The notes: generated from the sequence alone by a model not told the origin. Shown: positions 44,620 through 57,111, counted from the first letter of the stretch. The stretch: DNA of 64,000 nt from Chionoecetes opilio (GCA_016584305.1 JACEEZ010023663.1:423927-487926); one strand, 5' to 3'. Made by a program: numbers and translations.

Positions 44620-45861
44620 CTGTGTACCCCTGAGTGTGTGTGTGTGTGTGTACCCTTGCCTTGAAAGACCAAATATAGTTACACCACACCATGAAAAGTG
44701 GTATACATGTGTCGGGTATAAAAAAGATAATACAATGAGAACATTAAGATTTAGGATAAAAGATAAACATAATAATCTTGTAACAACATAATAATCTTAT
44801 AAATGATCTGAATACTGAAATTCTAGAAGCTAAATACCTTCAATAGTAAAACTGTAACTGCTATTTTTTCAAGTTTATAGAAAAGTATTCAAGTTTCACT
44901 CTTCAGTGCACAGACAGACTAGCATATGGATGCCAACAAGACACAAGTTATCCAATTTTCACAACGTTATAAATTTCAGGAAAGCAAAAATGTTATTTCT
45001 TAGATTTTCCTACTACAGATTTCCAAACAGAAATGTTTACTCTATCTTATTCCCAGACATTCAAAGTCTCTACAATTGAATGATAGTCAGGTGATTAAAA
45101 AGATTAAATTAAGGGGATTACAAGGAAATAAAAAAACAGGACTTTACACGCCAATGTATCGGCTCTTCATCCGTGAGCAACACAATTGTCACACGATTGG
45201 TGTTAAGTCATGATGAAATACAGGATAAATGGGTGGTGTTGTTTTCAATCCAGCACTGGTAACACTGCAGCACCAGTGTGATGACCTCTCAGCCACTGCC
45301 CATAACCATACAAGAATAAAGTGTTGTGTGAAGTTACAAAGATCAGCTGCAGGTTGGAGATGTAATGACGTTAGCAATGTATATGAAATATATCGCTTTC
45401 CCTCCTCCCCCTCTCTCTGTCTGTCTGTCTCACATCATGTCATGGCAAGCACAAAGCACAGGCCGGTAAGGCAGCATGGTTAGGGTCGGGAAGTCACCTG
45501 TCAGTGATGCACCAAGAGCTCATTCAGGGAATCCACACACACTTGTGTTTGTGTCATTGTAACAACTTGTATAATGTTCCTAATTTGTAACATTTCTTCT
45601 TGGGGCATGAGAGAGCCAACATAGTATTTGAATTATATTGTTTCCCTTTAATCCTGGTAACAACCTTTGCTTTGAGAATCTGTTGGATTGTTTATCTCAG
45701 TGTCAAGAGATATCACTATTCATCCAACTGTTGTTTTCTTATTTAGCCTCTGTAAAAATCTTTATAAAATTATTTTTTAACTCTCACTCAACCAGAAGCT
45801 GCAGTCTTTCATGCACACACAACTAGCAGGACGTATGGAGCAATGCCCGGCTCTTTAAACA
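44620..45861. other. Region downstream of the RCHY1-like stop, probably including its 3' UTR
   Basis: AT-rich; no second gene recognised. The poly(A) site could not be fixed because no clear AATAAA is seen on the minus strand. Confidence 0.4.
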
Positions 45862-46099
45862 TTAAGAATTACCCCCATTGTCGCTGTCATTACTGAAGCC
45901 CTCGGCGCCGCTCGACTCTGAACTCGGGTATTCCGGCTCTTCTGGCACGGGCGTCGTTTGTTCTGGAAATGAAGCAAAGCAAAGCATGAGGCACAGACCC
46001 TCTTTATCCTGAAAACTACATCATGAACTACAAAAAATAGTGGAGATTTTTTTTGTTAGGGGTCGAAATTTCCTAGCTATATTATATATACACCTAGAT

Positions 46100-46134
<35 letters not shown>

Positions 46135-47361
46135 ACATATCCCCCCCCCCCCCCCCCCCCCATATATAATCACCCCATTATTCGGATCCTTGCATTACTC
46201 GGACCACTCCTTGGCCCAATTAGCCCGAATACGAGAGGTTTTACTGCATTATAGCCCTTCTTTGCTGTGCCCTAGAGTCTGGGTCTTACCTTTGACGCGC
46301 TGGCAAAGTCCTCCCTTGGCCCGCACTGTGTTGTAGGAGCCGCACCGCATGCACTTGTTGCCCAAAACGTGGAACATCGCCATACACTCCTGCCCACACA
46401 CACACACACAGGCTGTAGTACTGTAGGTATTCACTTCAACACTGACATTCTACAGTCTATTTTTTTAACGAGGTAAAAATTCCATTCTATCTTAAGGTCT
46501 CTTGCTTAAAATTATGCCTCTGTTTACCTGATAATATGGTTAACTATGATAAAATATAACTGAAATTAAGAAGTGTAGTATTCCCTTCTGGCATTAAATA
46601 TCAGTCAGTGATAAAATATAACTGAAATTAAGAAGAAGTGTAGTATTCCCTTCTCCTGGCATCAAATATCAGTCAGTGATAAAATACAACTGAAATTAAG
46701 AAGTGTAGTATTCCCTTCTCCTGGCATCAAATATCAGTCAGTGATAAAATACAACTGAAATTAAGAAGTGTAGTATTCCCTTCTCCTGGCATCAAATATC
46801 AGTCAGTGATAAAATACAACTGAAATTAAGAAGAAGTGTAGTATTCCCTTCTCCGGGCATCAAATATCACTCACTAAGCAGCACGGAGTCAGGATTAAAA
46901 AAATAAAAAATAAATAAATGGTCACATGGTCAAATGGTCATCTTAGAAACTGTGGTCACGCAGCACACCGGGTTATTCAGGAAGGTTGACATTTTATCAG
47001 TAACTGCATGGTGATATAGGGTTTTATGATGATAATAATAATAAATATAAAATAATAATCATATCACTTATTTATCTAAAGCGTCAATTCTTCCCAGGAA
47101 CTCATTAATGTTCAAACAAAACAAAAACCTACCTGATTGTAATTACTGTACTACAATTTTATGCATCAATACGTATTATAAGATCGGTAAAAGTGGTACA
47201 GGTTCACAATCTCTTATCCGAAAATCTTGGGACCAGACACTTTTCGGAATTCGGAATTTTTCGGATTTCAGAATGGAAGATTTTTAGCGTAGATTTTAAC
47301 GCTTTTTAATACTCAGAGGAAGTTCCATCACAAGCTGAAAGAAAGAAATTGTCACCCAGTG

Positions 47362-47399
<38 letters not shown>

Positions 47400-48940
47400 A
47401 GATGTAAGGTGAGGGTTCTGCATGGCGTGTCAAATGTGTTGGCTGGGAAGTACAAGGAGACATAAAAAAAATAATAAAAAATAGGTCATCGTGACATCTT
47501 TCAGGATAGAGAGAAAGAGAGAATCATAAGGTGTGACCAGGATTTTTTTTTTTTTTTTTATATATATACTTTTGAGCCTATAGCGCCTGTAGGCTATTAT
47601 TGCCTGACAGATAGTCTGGGAAAAATGTTTGGTTTTTGGAGCTTTTCGGTTTTCAGAATTTTGGATAAAAGATTGTGAACCTGTATAAACTAAAGTCTGC
47701 AATGATCACGCATCTCACCACCTTCATAACCTGACTTGAGGTGGTACATTGTGTTACAAATTCAGTGTTTAACCAACCCTTTGAGGCTCAGAACGTAATT
47801 TCCATTGTAATTTTGGGTACCATTAGACGATTTTTTAGTGAATATAAACAATTTTTTATAGCTATGACCTGTTTAGTATCCTTGTCCACTAACTAATTTG
47901 GTATATTCAGTTACTTTTCGTACTTTTATGGCTAATAACAAACAATTTTATATAGCAAAGGAAAAATTAATGGGTTAAAAAATATATATATCTCTCAGTC
48001 TTTAACCAAACAGTAGCACTTTTGACTCCAAGCAGACTTTTGTACCCTTATCTCTCCATCCATTTCTTTATTCTGATATGGCTGCTTGTTATTTGAAATG
48101 GTTGACCTATCACTTCTGCCCGTATTCGTAGTCACATACCATGATTGTACGTGGTCATTGTTCACTTTTTGTCTTGTCCTAATGAAATCAATAGGTCATG
48201 CCAGCTCTGTTGTGATTGCAATAGGAGTACTGTAGGATTGCTCTAGTACTTTCCATGGCAGCTACAAGATCTCTGTTGTGATTGCAATAGGAGCACTGTA
48301 TGATTGCTCTAGTACTTTCCATGGCAGCTACAAGATCTCTGTTGTGATTGCAATAGGAGTACTGTATGATTGCTCTAGTACTTTCCATGGCAGCTACAAG
48401 ATCAAGTGAATCATTTTGACTGAGTAGAAATGGAACAAAATCATAGCAATTACCACGAGCAATCATGGTATGTGACTACGAATATGAGCATTCATCTCAC
48501 GTGACACCATGCACACACAACAGATCAGGGTACAAGAGTCTGCTTATAGTAACCATGCACACACCTATACAGATAGCTTCTCTTAATTACCTCGTTGCAG
48601 TCTCGACACACCACCTTGCAGTACAGGTCAGAGTACTCGCCGGGCATCGGGGTGTCCTGGATCTCCTCGTCTAGTGATTCCCAGACCTAAAAATTACATT
48701 ACTCATGATATTAGAAAGCAACCTCATTTAGCAGCATTTTTTTGGTATCTGCATTTGTTTTGTAAGTCTTGAATGAGATCACAAAGATTTTTCCCATTTT
48801 ACAATCTACTTCTACAGTAAAACCTCATCACGTATTCGGACCCTCATTATTCGGACTTTGACATTATTCGAACCTCCTCCTTTTTTTTGGGGGGGGAGGG
48901 GGGGTGGGATTTCCTAGCTATATATACCTAATTTTTTATT

Positions 48941-48988
<48 letters not shown>

Positions 48989-51900
48989 GGGTTCAAATTT
49001 CCTAGCTATACGTATATACACTTAGATTTTTTTTTTTTTTTTTAGAGGTCGAAATTTCCTAGCTATATATACACCTAGATTATTATTATTATTTTTTTTT
49101 TTTTTTTTTTACAATATCCCCCCCTTATTCGGATCCTTGCATTACTCGGACCACTCCTTGGCCCAATTAGTCCGAATATGAGAGGTTTTACTGTATATCT
49201 AAATATTTTTCATGAATTACAGACTTTGGAAATACTATAGCGATTTCTCCATTGACATAATTCACTACTGCTATCTTGTACGACCATTACCACACACCAC
49301 ACTTTGATACCTAACACATTATAAGAACATAAGAAAATAAGGAAGCTACAAGAGGCCGTGAGACCTACACGAGGTAGTTCCCGTAACTTAACTCTACCTA
49401 TATCCACCTCTCTTCCCCATCCATGAATTTATCCAGACTCCTTTTAAAGACCCCAATAGACTCCGCATTGACCACCTGACGACTTAGTCCATTATTCATA
49501 TAAGATAAACAGATTTAAACAAGTATAGATCAACTTTTTACTGTCACCTTGTCCTTACCTCACCCATTATCATGCATTAATATAAGATAAACAGATTTAA
49601 ACAAGTATAGATCTACTTTTTGTCATCAATTTGTCCTTACCTCATCCATTTTGAGCATGGAGGAGCCACACACTGGACAGGCGTAGAACCCTGCGGAGAT
49701 GAGGTCGTCGAAGCAGGGCCGGTGGATGAGGTGACTGCAGGGGGGGATGTGGGACACGTTCCTTGAGGTGTGGATGTCCTCAAGGCACACAGGACAGTTG
49801 GCCTTGCCCATCTTGACAATGCACTACAATACAATGAAATCATGTCAACAACTTCATCAATTATATGTTCTTTACTTGCTTCCCTTACTGCCTTCCTTAA
49901 CCCCTTCACGCCCAGATCTTTCCTTAACCCCTTCACGCCCAGATCTTTCCTTAACCCCTTCAATCCCAGATCTTTCTTTAACCCCTTCACGCCCAGATCT
50001 TTCCTTAACCCCTTCACGCCCAGATCTTTCTTTAACCCCTTCACGCCCAGATCTTTCCTTGGCTATAAAAATTTGTATGTTGTTAGCCATAAAATCACGA
50101 AAAGTAACTGAATATACCAAATTAGTTAGTGGACAAGGATACTAAACAGGTCACATCTATACAAACATTGCTTATAGTCACTACAAATTGTCTAATGGTA
50201 CCCAAATTACAATGAAAATTACGTTCTGGGTCTCAAGGGGTTAAAGGGACTGGCAACTAAGCGGTTAAGTTAGCCTCATATGTTATTCTACTTCTCCACC
50301 GGCATTATTAATAGTGGCTGTGTTGGTGTGGAAAGCTCTGTCTTGATGATGAGCCTGCTTGATGTGTATCACTCACTATATTAGCCACCCCTCAAACCTT
50401 CAGACTTACTGGGGATGTGCTTGACCTAAATTAAGTGGCTTCACCAGTCTTTAAGTGGCTTTCAGCAGTGGTCTGACCGGGGGGGGGGGGGGGGGGGGTC
50501 AGGGGATTAAGGCACTATAGTCTCTATTTTTTTAACGAGGTGAAAAATGCTGCCCCCTTGCTGCTTACTAACTGATATTTGATGCCAGGAGAAGGGAATA
50601 CTACGCTTCTTCTTAATGTCAGTTGTATTTTATCATAGTTAACCCTATTATCAGGTACACACAGGCGTCATTTTAACCAGGAGACTTTAAGATAGAATGA
50701 AATTTTTGCCATGTTAAAAAAAATAGACTAGTGTTTAGGATGAACTGACAACTACAGTATAACAAATGGTGATGAATTTAATTGTTCCAACAGCACAGCG
50801 ACGGCACGTGACGTTGGCCAGTGTTGGACGCGATCTGTCCTCCGTGATGACTTGAGCAGAGCGAGCCAGCACATCACCAACCCTTCGAAAAACACTTCTC
50901 CCCTGCCTCATCCTTCCTCTCCTGGTATGTCTGAACTCCCTTTTTATCTCCTAGGTTTTCCCTTGTTACATTCTCCCTGGCTACCTTAGCAAATTTAGTA
51001 CAAATCTCTGGGAACCATCCTGCTAGTTGCTTCCCATCCCATAAACCCATTCCCATCTCCTTAACCCCTTCACGCCCAGATCTTTCCTTTGCTATATAAA
51101 ATTGTCCGTTGTTAGCCATAAAATTATGAAAACTAACTGAATATACCAAATTTGCTAGTGGACAAGGATACTAAACAGGTCACATCTATACAAATATTGC
51201 TTAGTCACTAAAAATCGTCTAATGGTACCCAAATTACAATGGAAATTACGTTCTGGGTCTCAAGGGGTTAATATTTTGGCTGAAAAATTTAAATCCAGCC
51301 CGTGAAGCCTATGTACTCGTGCTTGTAGGAATGCTTACAAGTCATGCAAATATTAGCTCACCTTATGAGTGGTTTTGATGTCTGTTGGAAGACAAAGTTC
51401 ACAAATGTCACAATGGAAAAACTTGTCCCGGCCCCCCACACGACACAGGCCACAGCCCTCGCAGTGGTACATCCCCAGGTCCTCATCGCCAAACAACTTG
51501 CACTTCTCACAGAAATACTGTAAGAAAATTGGAGATGGAATACTTAAGCCGTGTTTTTGTCGTCCAAGCATCGTCTTGGTACGAAGACAGTTTTTTCTCG
51601 CAATTGAAAACGGATTGGTTTCTGCGACAAAAACACAACAAGCTTGGTAGGGGCCGAAATAATAATCAGTCCAAAACATTGCAAACAATATCACAAAGCA
51701 ATATAACACACATTTCAGCAAGTGTTATTGGAGTGGTCTTCGTAATCCAAGATCCAAGGTCTTCGTAATCACCTTTCTACTGTTTCTGTAGGTCATAACG
51801 AGTGTGAAAGTAACAATGAAATGTGCAAACATTATTTGTTTCATATGCTAGGTTAGGTTAGTTAGAGGATTAGGTTTGTTTAATGGTTTGATTAGGTTAT

Positions 51901-54900
51901 TATTTGATTGATTTACAAATGGAGTGTGTTTCCAGTCAAAACTTCTAAAAATGTATTTTTAGAAATTTGTCATCACTTTCGAATTGCAAAAAACACACTT
52001 TTTTGAGGTTTGCACACGAAAAAACTATCTCCATTAGGAAAAGCATCACATATTAAGAGAAAATAAATCAAACTTGTCTGAAAATCAGTCATAAAGTAAA
52101 TATTTTTCGTTTTTAGGTCAAGAAGGAGCCCTATTGAGTAGCTGCTGCGATACTCACGTTCCCAAATATGATGCCACAGTTTGCACATGTCTGGGAGAAC
52201 GGCTGCATCTTATTGCACACCAGACATTCCACCTGTGTTATGTTCGGCCGGTCCAAGGCATGGTTTTCACCCTCGTCGTGACAAAAGCGACAGATGTAGT
52301 TGTTTTTACAGCATGGGCTCTGGAAAGACAACAGGCAATTAAAAAACAAGACTGATAAAGAGGAAAGAAAGAAATAGGGAGAAACTGGTTCATAAATAGG
52401 GTGGTAAATGATTGGAAAGGACTCACTCGTCAGGTAGTTAGTGCAGTCATTAAGGAGCTTTAAAAGGAGGCTAGACAATTTCATGGATGGGGATGAAAGG
52501 TGGATGTAGGTAGTGTTAAGTAACAGGAACTACCACGTGTAGGTCTCGCGGCCTCTTGTAGCTTCCTTATGTTCTAAGAAAAGACTGATTGTTGGTTATT
52601 TTGAAAGCAGAGATAGGGAATTATACAGCCTACCAGTACTGTTAATAGGTAATGATACCAAACTTCCACTAATAGTATTCTTATATCTATGCTACATTGC
52701 TGAGAAGCTATTATGAAATGCAGTGCAGAGTCAATAGGGAGATTTAAAAGGAGGCTGGATAATTTCATGGATGGGGATGAAAGGTGGATGTAGGTAGTGT
52801 TAAGTAACAGGAACTATCACGTGTAGGTCTCACGGCCTCTTGTAGCTTCCTTATTTTCTTCTTATGTTCTTATGTGTGCAATGGGGAGGCAGATGCACTC
52901 AGATAGTGAAGCTATGGACGCCTGAAACTATTAAATACATTCTGGAAGTGACAGTCTGAAAATACATACGGTAGATCAGGGAGAAAATTAACCTATAGTC
53001 TATTTTTTTTATTATGGTCAAAATGCAGTAAGGAAGCCACGCCCCCTGCCTCCCCTTCTATTCTACGGGGCAGCTGATTGGTGCATTCCTCGTATCATCA
53101 CTACCCATCACAATATCTTCACTACTTAACAGCAATCTTCACTACAAAGGGATTTTTGATTTTGTCACCCTCTGTAGTGAAGATTGCTCTGTCCAGTGGT
53201 CACGCGCTGTTAAGTAGTGAAGATATTGTGATTGGTAGTGATGATACGAGGAATGCACCAATCAGCTGCCCCGAAGAATAGAAGGGGAGGCAGGGGGCGT
53301 GGCTTCCTTACTGCATTTTGACCATAATAAAAAAAATAGACTATAGATGTAAGTGTTGTTATTATTATAAAGGGTAAAATTCTAGTGTTTGCCCATACTC
53401 TCCCACTTCCCCCAAACAAGGTTGGGGACCTGTGGGAATGCGGGGTTTTCGGGTGGGGAACAAATTATGCGTCTGAAACACGTAATTTAAGAGTTGTTCA
53501 GGGGGGGTAAAATTCCCTAGATCTAGGGTTATTTCCTTATATCTAGAGAAACTTGCCTAACCAAAATTAACCTAACCTAGCGGGGGGCTTGACCCACCGA
53601 TAACCTAACCAAATCTAACCTAACCTAGCAGGGGGTTGGGGGGTTCTCGACACTTGGGTCATCATGCTGTGAGGATCGTCAGGTTCACACGTCTCTGGAC
53701 TCAGAAGAAATCCAATTAATTTTCCCTAGATCTAGGGAATTTTTTTAACTTCCATAACTCAAAAACTATGTGGTTGCGACGCATATTTTGTAGCCCTGCC
53801 AAATATCCCGCATTCCCCCAGGTCCCCCAGCTTGTTTTGTGGGCGAGGGGGAGTATGGGCAAACACTAGAATAATACCATATTTTGTACCCCAGCCATAT
53901 ATCCCGCATTCCCCCAGGTCCCCAAGCTTGTTTTGTGGGCGAGGGGGAGTATGGGCAAACACTAGAATAATACCCTATAAAGTATCAGTTATAGTATGAG
54001 AAGTATACCATAGCAGACATAATTATTGCCATGAGAGCCTAAGCATAACACACAGCTCTAACCTCTTTCTGTATGTATTTTTTGAGGTATAAGTGCAGTT
54101 TAAACCAATACATGATCGGTGGTTTTAAGTATCCTGAAAGTTTCATTCTCATCATAAGGAGTATTTCTAACCCCTACCCTACAACAGCTGGCGGAAATTA
54201 AAAATAACACAAGGGTCTGGGGGGCCAAAAAAAAACGAGCGAGGTTAGATTACGTAATCTATGTTCGGGTTAGGTTAGATAACTAGCAGGGTGGTCTTGG
54301 GGGTTCGCTAGGAAAGTATTAGTATTGGTTGAAACAGCATATTTACCTTTTTTTTTTCTATATATTTTCTATCATTCTCTCACTCCCTCTCTCAATATCA
54401 CTAGATGAATATAGGCTATTTTTTTAACATGGCAAAAAATCCATTCTATCTTAAGGTCTCATGCTTAAAATTATGCCTAAGTTTACGTGATACTATGGTT
54501 AACTATGATAAAATACAGCTGAAATTAAGAGAAGTGTAGTATTCCCTTCTCCTGGCATATATCCATTCTATCTTAAGGTCTCATGCTTAAAATGATGCCT
54601 ATGTTTACCTGATACTATGGTTAACTATGATAAAATACAGCTGATATTTAGAAGAAGCACAGTATTCCCTTCTCCTGGCATCAAATATCAGTCAGTAAGC
54701 AGCAAGGAGTCAGGATTTTTTGCCTTGTTAAAAAAAAATAGACTTATAGTTCACAGGTTTCCAAGAACAAGACAAGCTGGCTGAGTGTGTGGCTAGGCAA
54801 GGCCAGCTGATTCCCCCTGCCTCCCAGCCTCACCCTGCACACACACCACCCTGCCCCTGCCTACCCCTGCCTTTACTCACCACCAGTTTACATTTGCGTC

Positions 54901-54964
54901 GGTAATGGTCACACCCGAGGGAGTATTGAGATGAGTTGGTCGCATCTGTGTTTAGCAAGGCCAT
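45862..54964 (-). CDS. RCHY1: RING finger and CHY zinc finger E3 ubiquitin ligase (RCHY1/Pirh2-like), 7 exons
   Basis: Exons in coding order on the minus strand: 54964-54881, 52319-52158, 51517-51362, 49823-49641, 48686-48591, 46389-46290, 45962-45862; 882 bp, 293 aa, all GT-AG. Exons 1-2 carry the CHY zinc finger (GCDHY...CKLV/SPCC, then CRFCHDE...CLVCNKMQ...CANCGIIFG). Exon 3 carries the CTCHY finger (FCEKCKLF...YHCEGCGLCR...HCDICELC). Exon 4 carries a C3H2C3 RING (CPVCLEDIHTSR...PPCSHLIHRPC...CPVC). Exons 5-6 carry the zinc ribbon (CRDCNE...CMRCGSYNT). In vertebrates Pirh2 ubiquitinates p53 and other proteins; that role here is inference from orthology. The Met at 54964 has a CACCATGG context. 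The 33-residue acidic, Ser-rich tail in exon 7 makes it longer than the human protein (about 261 aa). Introns are packed with MITEs and LINE fragments. Confidence 0.94.
46051..46246 (-). mobile_element. pogo/Tigger-like MITE (CAGTAAAACCTCTC family), copy 3 (truncated)
   Basis: One terminus (ATACGAGAGGTTTTACTG) is intact; the other is missing. Poly-T and poly-C runs of 20-30 bases lie inside. RCHY1-like intron 6. Confidence 0.8.
46452..46893. mobile_element. TCTATTTTTTTAAC-family MITE, copy 2, with internal tandem amplification
   Basis: TAGTCTATT-like end at 46455, then about five tandem 65-bp units of GTGATAAAATACAACTGAAA + TTAAGAAG...CTCCTGGCATCAAATATCAGTCA (46548-46868). RCHY1-like intron 5. 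Confidence 0.7.
47199..47683. mobile_element. pogo/Tigger-like MITE (CAGGTTCACAATCTCTTATC family)
   Basis: Ends CAGGTTCACAATCTCTTATC and ATAAAAGATTGTGAACCTG are inverse and TA-flanked; subterminal TTTTCGGAATTCGGA words. A (GA)n tract is at 47361-47401. RCHY1-like intron 5. Confidence 0.8.
47769..47978 (-). mobile_element. TTAA-type MITE copy 10
   Basis: TTAACCAACCCTTTGAGGCT start, AATTAATGGGTTAA end; slightly decayed. RCHY1-like intron 5. Confidence 0.8.
48205..48405. repeat. 65-bp tandem repeat, 3 units
   Basis: TCTGTTGTGATTGCAATAGG + AGTACTGTA...CATGGCAGCTACAAGA repeated three times. Confidence 0.92.
48815..49193 (-). mobile_element. pogo/Tigger-like MITE (CAGTAAAACCTC family), copy 4
   Basis: TA-flanked, inverted ends, poly-T-rich interior; RCHY1-like intron 4, 130 bases upstream of exon 5. 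Confidence 0.85.
49321..49494 (-). mobile_element. CR1-like LINE 3' end, copy 6
   Basis: ATAAGAACATAAGAAAATAA start through CCACCTGACGACTTAGTCCA; inverse of the 13597-13917 tail. RCHY1-like intron 4. Confidence 0.85.
49897..50244 (+). mobile_element. TTAA-type MITE copy 11 with six tandem left ends
   Basis: TTAACCCCTTCACGCCCAGA + TCTTTCC occurs at 49897, 49924, 49951, 49978, 50005 and 50032 (exact 27-bp period), then one normal body to TTAA at 50244. RCHY1-like intron 3. Confidence 0.9.
50516..50730 (-). mobile_element. TCTATTTTTTTAAC-family MITE, copy 3
   Basis: TAGTCTCTATTTTTTTAACG to ATGTTAAAAAAAATAGACTA, about 215 bp, inverted ends. RCHY1-like intron 3. Confidence 0.75.
51061..51271 (+). 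mobile_element. TTAA-type MITE copy 12 (full length)
   Basis: TTAA at both ends, 211 bp; RCHY1-like intron 3, 90 bases below exon 3. Confidence 0.88.
51760..52115 (+). repeat. Dispersed repeat shared with 59440-59775
   Basis: GGTCATAACGAGTGTGAAAG, AAAAAACTATCTCCATTAGG and AAAGTAAATATTT occur in the same order at both sites. RCHY1-like intron 2. Confidence 0.75.
52372..52577 (+). mobile_element. CR1-like LINE 3' end, copy 7
   Basis: GGGAGAAACTGGTTCATAAA to GTAGCTTCCTTATGTTCT; RCHY1-like intron 1. Confidence 0.82.
52733..52876 (+). mobile_element. CR1-like LINE 3' end, copy 8
   Basis: Begins inside the last RT codons and ends TTTTCTTCTTATGTTCTTATG; RCHY1-like intron 1. Confidence 0.82.
52996..53345. 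mobile_element. Near-perfect palindromic (snapback) element, copy 2
   Basis: Same two arms and loop (GGGATTTTTGATTTTGTCAC) as 5882-6252; RCHY1-like intron 1. Confidence 0.85.
53366..53984. mobile_element. ~620-bp TIR element, right arm tandemly duplicated
   Basis: AATTCTAGTGTTTGCCCATA (left) is inverse to TATGGGCAAACACTAGAATA, which appears twice on the right (about 53853 and 53951) in 98-bp units. The centre has CCCTAGATCTAGGG palindromes. Confidence 0.75.
54085..54347 (-). mobile_element. Truncated relative of the 39150-40143 element
   Basis: CCAATACATGATCGGTGGTTT matches the 39395 region in inverse orientation, and AGTATTGGTTGAAACAGCAT + ATTTACC is its terminus. Confidence 0.65.
54413..54744. 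mobile_element. TCTATTTTTTTAAC-family MITE, copy 4
   Basis: Ends AGGCTATTTTTTTAACATGG and CCTTGTTAAAAAAAAATAGA, with an internal duplication of TCTTAAGGTCTCATGCTTAA. RCHY1-like intron 1. Confidence 0.72.
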
Positions 54965-55045
54965 GGTGCTCACTGCTTTGCGTGTTGACTGTTCGGGTGT
55001 GTGACTGCGTGGTGGTGGCGGTGGCTTCATCTGTCTTGTTAAGGG

Positions 55046-55972
55046 GCGGACTAAACACCGCAAACTACCGCAAACCACCAGCAAACCATCCACAAACCAC
55101 TGAAACTCCCTCACATTGCATGCAAATCAATAGCAAAACATTAATATCTTTCAGCAAACTAACCACAAACCTCCAAAAACTACCACAAACCACCAAAAAC
55201 TACCACAAATCACCAAAAACTACCACAAACCACCAAAAACTACCAAAAACTACCGCAAACCACCGCAAACCACCAGCAAACCATCCACAAACCACTGAAA
55301 CTCCCTCACATTGCATGCAAATCAATAGCAAAACATTAATATCTTTCAGCAAACTAACCACACACCTCCGAAAACTACCACAAACCACCAAAAACTACCA
55401 CAAACCACCAAAAACTACCGCAAACTACCGCAATCCACCAGCAAACCATCCACAAACCACTGAAACTCCCTCACATTGCATGCAAATCAATAGCAAAACA
55501 TTAATATCTTTCAGCAAACTAACCACAAACCTCCAAAGACTACCAAAAACTACCACAAACCACCAAAAACTACCACAAACCACCAAAAACTACCACAAAC
55601 TACTGAAACTCCCTCATATTACATGCAAATCAATAGCAAAACATTAATATCTTTCAGCAAACTAACCACAAACCTCCAAAAACTACCACAAACCACCAAA
55701 AACTACCACAAACCACCAAAAACTACCAAAAACCACCAAAAACTACCACAAACTACTGAAACTCCCTCATATTACATGCAAATCAATAGCAAAACATATC
55801 TTTCAGTCAACTATCCACTAACCTAACCTAACCTAAGGGAGTTTCAGTGGCTTGTGGTAGTTTTTGGTGGTTTGTAGTTAGTTTGCTAAAAGATATTAAT
55901 GTTTTGCTATTGATTTGCATGCAATGTGAGGGAGTTTCAGTGGTTTGCGGTAGTTTGCGGTGTTGAGTCCGA
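55046..55972. mobile_element. ~930-bp TIR element with repeated ATGCAAAT octamers next to the RCHY1-like start
   Basis: Left end CGGACTAAACACCGCAAACT and right end GTTTGCGGTGTTGAGTCCG are inverse. Five direct units of 143-195 bp, each with CCACTGAAACTCCCTCACAT-like sequence and ATGCAAAT, fill it (octamers at 55120, 55315, 55480, 55623, 55776; inverse at 55913). It begins 82 bases upstream of the RCHY1-like ATG. Confidence 0.8.
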
Positions 55973-56000
55973 CCGCTGATTAATGTGTCGTCTCCTTATG

Positions 56001-57111
56001 CAAGGCCGTCTGTATGTAAAGGCCTGCGCCTGGGAGCGCGGGATGGACGTGACGTCACGAGCTGAGGCTGCTCCGCGAGTCAGTAGGAGCCGAGCTTTCA
56101 GCATGTGAGGATGTACGGGCGGTATAAGATATACTGTTATCTTTGGAAATGTTTGTTCTATAATATTATCAAATAAAAAACCGTAAAACACACTAAAGAA
56201 ATGCCATTATGAGACTCTCAAGAAATATGCATGAACTTAAACTCTTCGCCATTTAATATTTTACTCGCAAACATTTTACATGGTGAATACCAATAGAAGC
56301 GGAATTTAATTAGCTTTCCATTGTTATATTTTGTTTTCTGATAAATGAATTAGAACCATACATACATTAGCGTTAACTAAATAAATAACATCATCAAACG
56401 GGAAAAATTACCCGATTTCATGACCTTTTTGTTAGTTAACGCTAATTATGTATGGTTCTAATTCATTTATCAAAAAACGAAATATAGCAATGGAAAGCTA
56501 ATTAAATTCCGCTTCTATTGATATTCTCCATGTAAAATGTTTTGAGCAAAATATTAAATGGCGAAGAGTTAAAGTTCATACATATTCTTGTGAGTCTCAT
56601 AATGGCCTTTCTTTAGTCTGTTTTACGGTTTTTTATTTGATAATATTATAGAACAAACATTTCCGAAGATAACAATATATCTTTTATACTGATAAACATA
56701 TATTAGGTACGAAATTACCCGATTTCATGATGTTATGTATTTAGTTAACGCTAATTTATGCATGCTGCTAATTCATTTATCAGAAAACAAAATATAGCAA
56801 TGGAAAGCGAATTAAATTCCGCTTCTATTGATATTCTCCATGTAAAATGTTTTCGAGAAAAATATTAAATGGCGAAGAGTTTAAGTTCATGCATATTTCT
56901 TGAGAGTCTCATAATGGCATTTCTTTAATGTGTTTTACGGGTTTTTATTTGATAATATTATAGAACAAACATTTCCGAAGATAACAATATATCTTTTATA
57001 CTGATAAACATATAATTAGGTAGGTAAACTTGTCATCTCGGTGGCCTCGTACAGACGTCGTCCGTGACGTCATCAATCTCAGGCGCAGGCCTTTACATAC
57101 AGACGGCCTTG
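56001..57111. mobile_element. 1.1-kb DNA transposon with perfect 32-bp TIRs and 7-bp target duplication
   Basis: Ends CAAGGCCGTCTGTATGTAAA... and inverse match for 32 bases. CCTTATG occurs immediately outside both ends (55994-56000, 57112-57118). The interior has three ~300-bp related blocks (two facing each other, one direct) and TGACGTCA near each end. No coding frame. Confidence 0.88.

Noticed and set aside
54830..55114. Longer N-terminus for the RCHY1-like protein from an upstream in-frame Met
   Set aside because: The extension reads through a TIR repeat element; the Met at 54964 has a better context and gives a normal CHY-finger N-terminus.
54931..55647. 238-codon frame rich in Thr/Lys/Pro/Asn
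   Set aside because: Encoded by the tandem CTACCACAAACCACC repeats of the TIR element.
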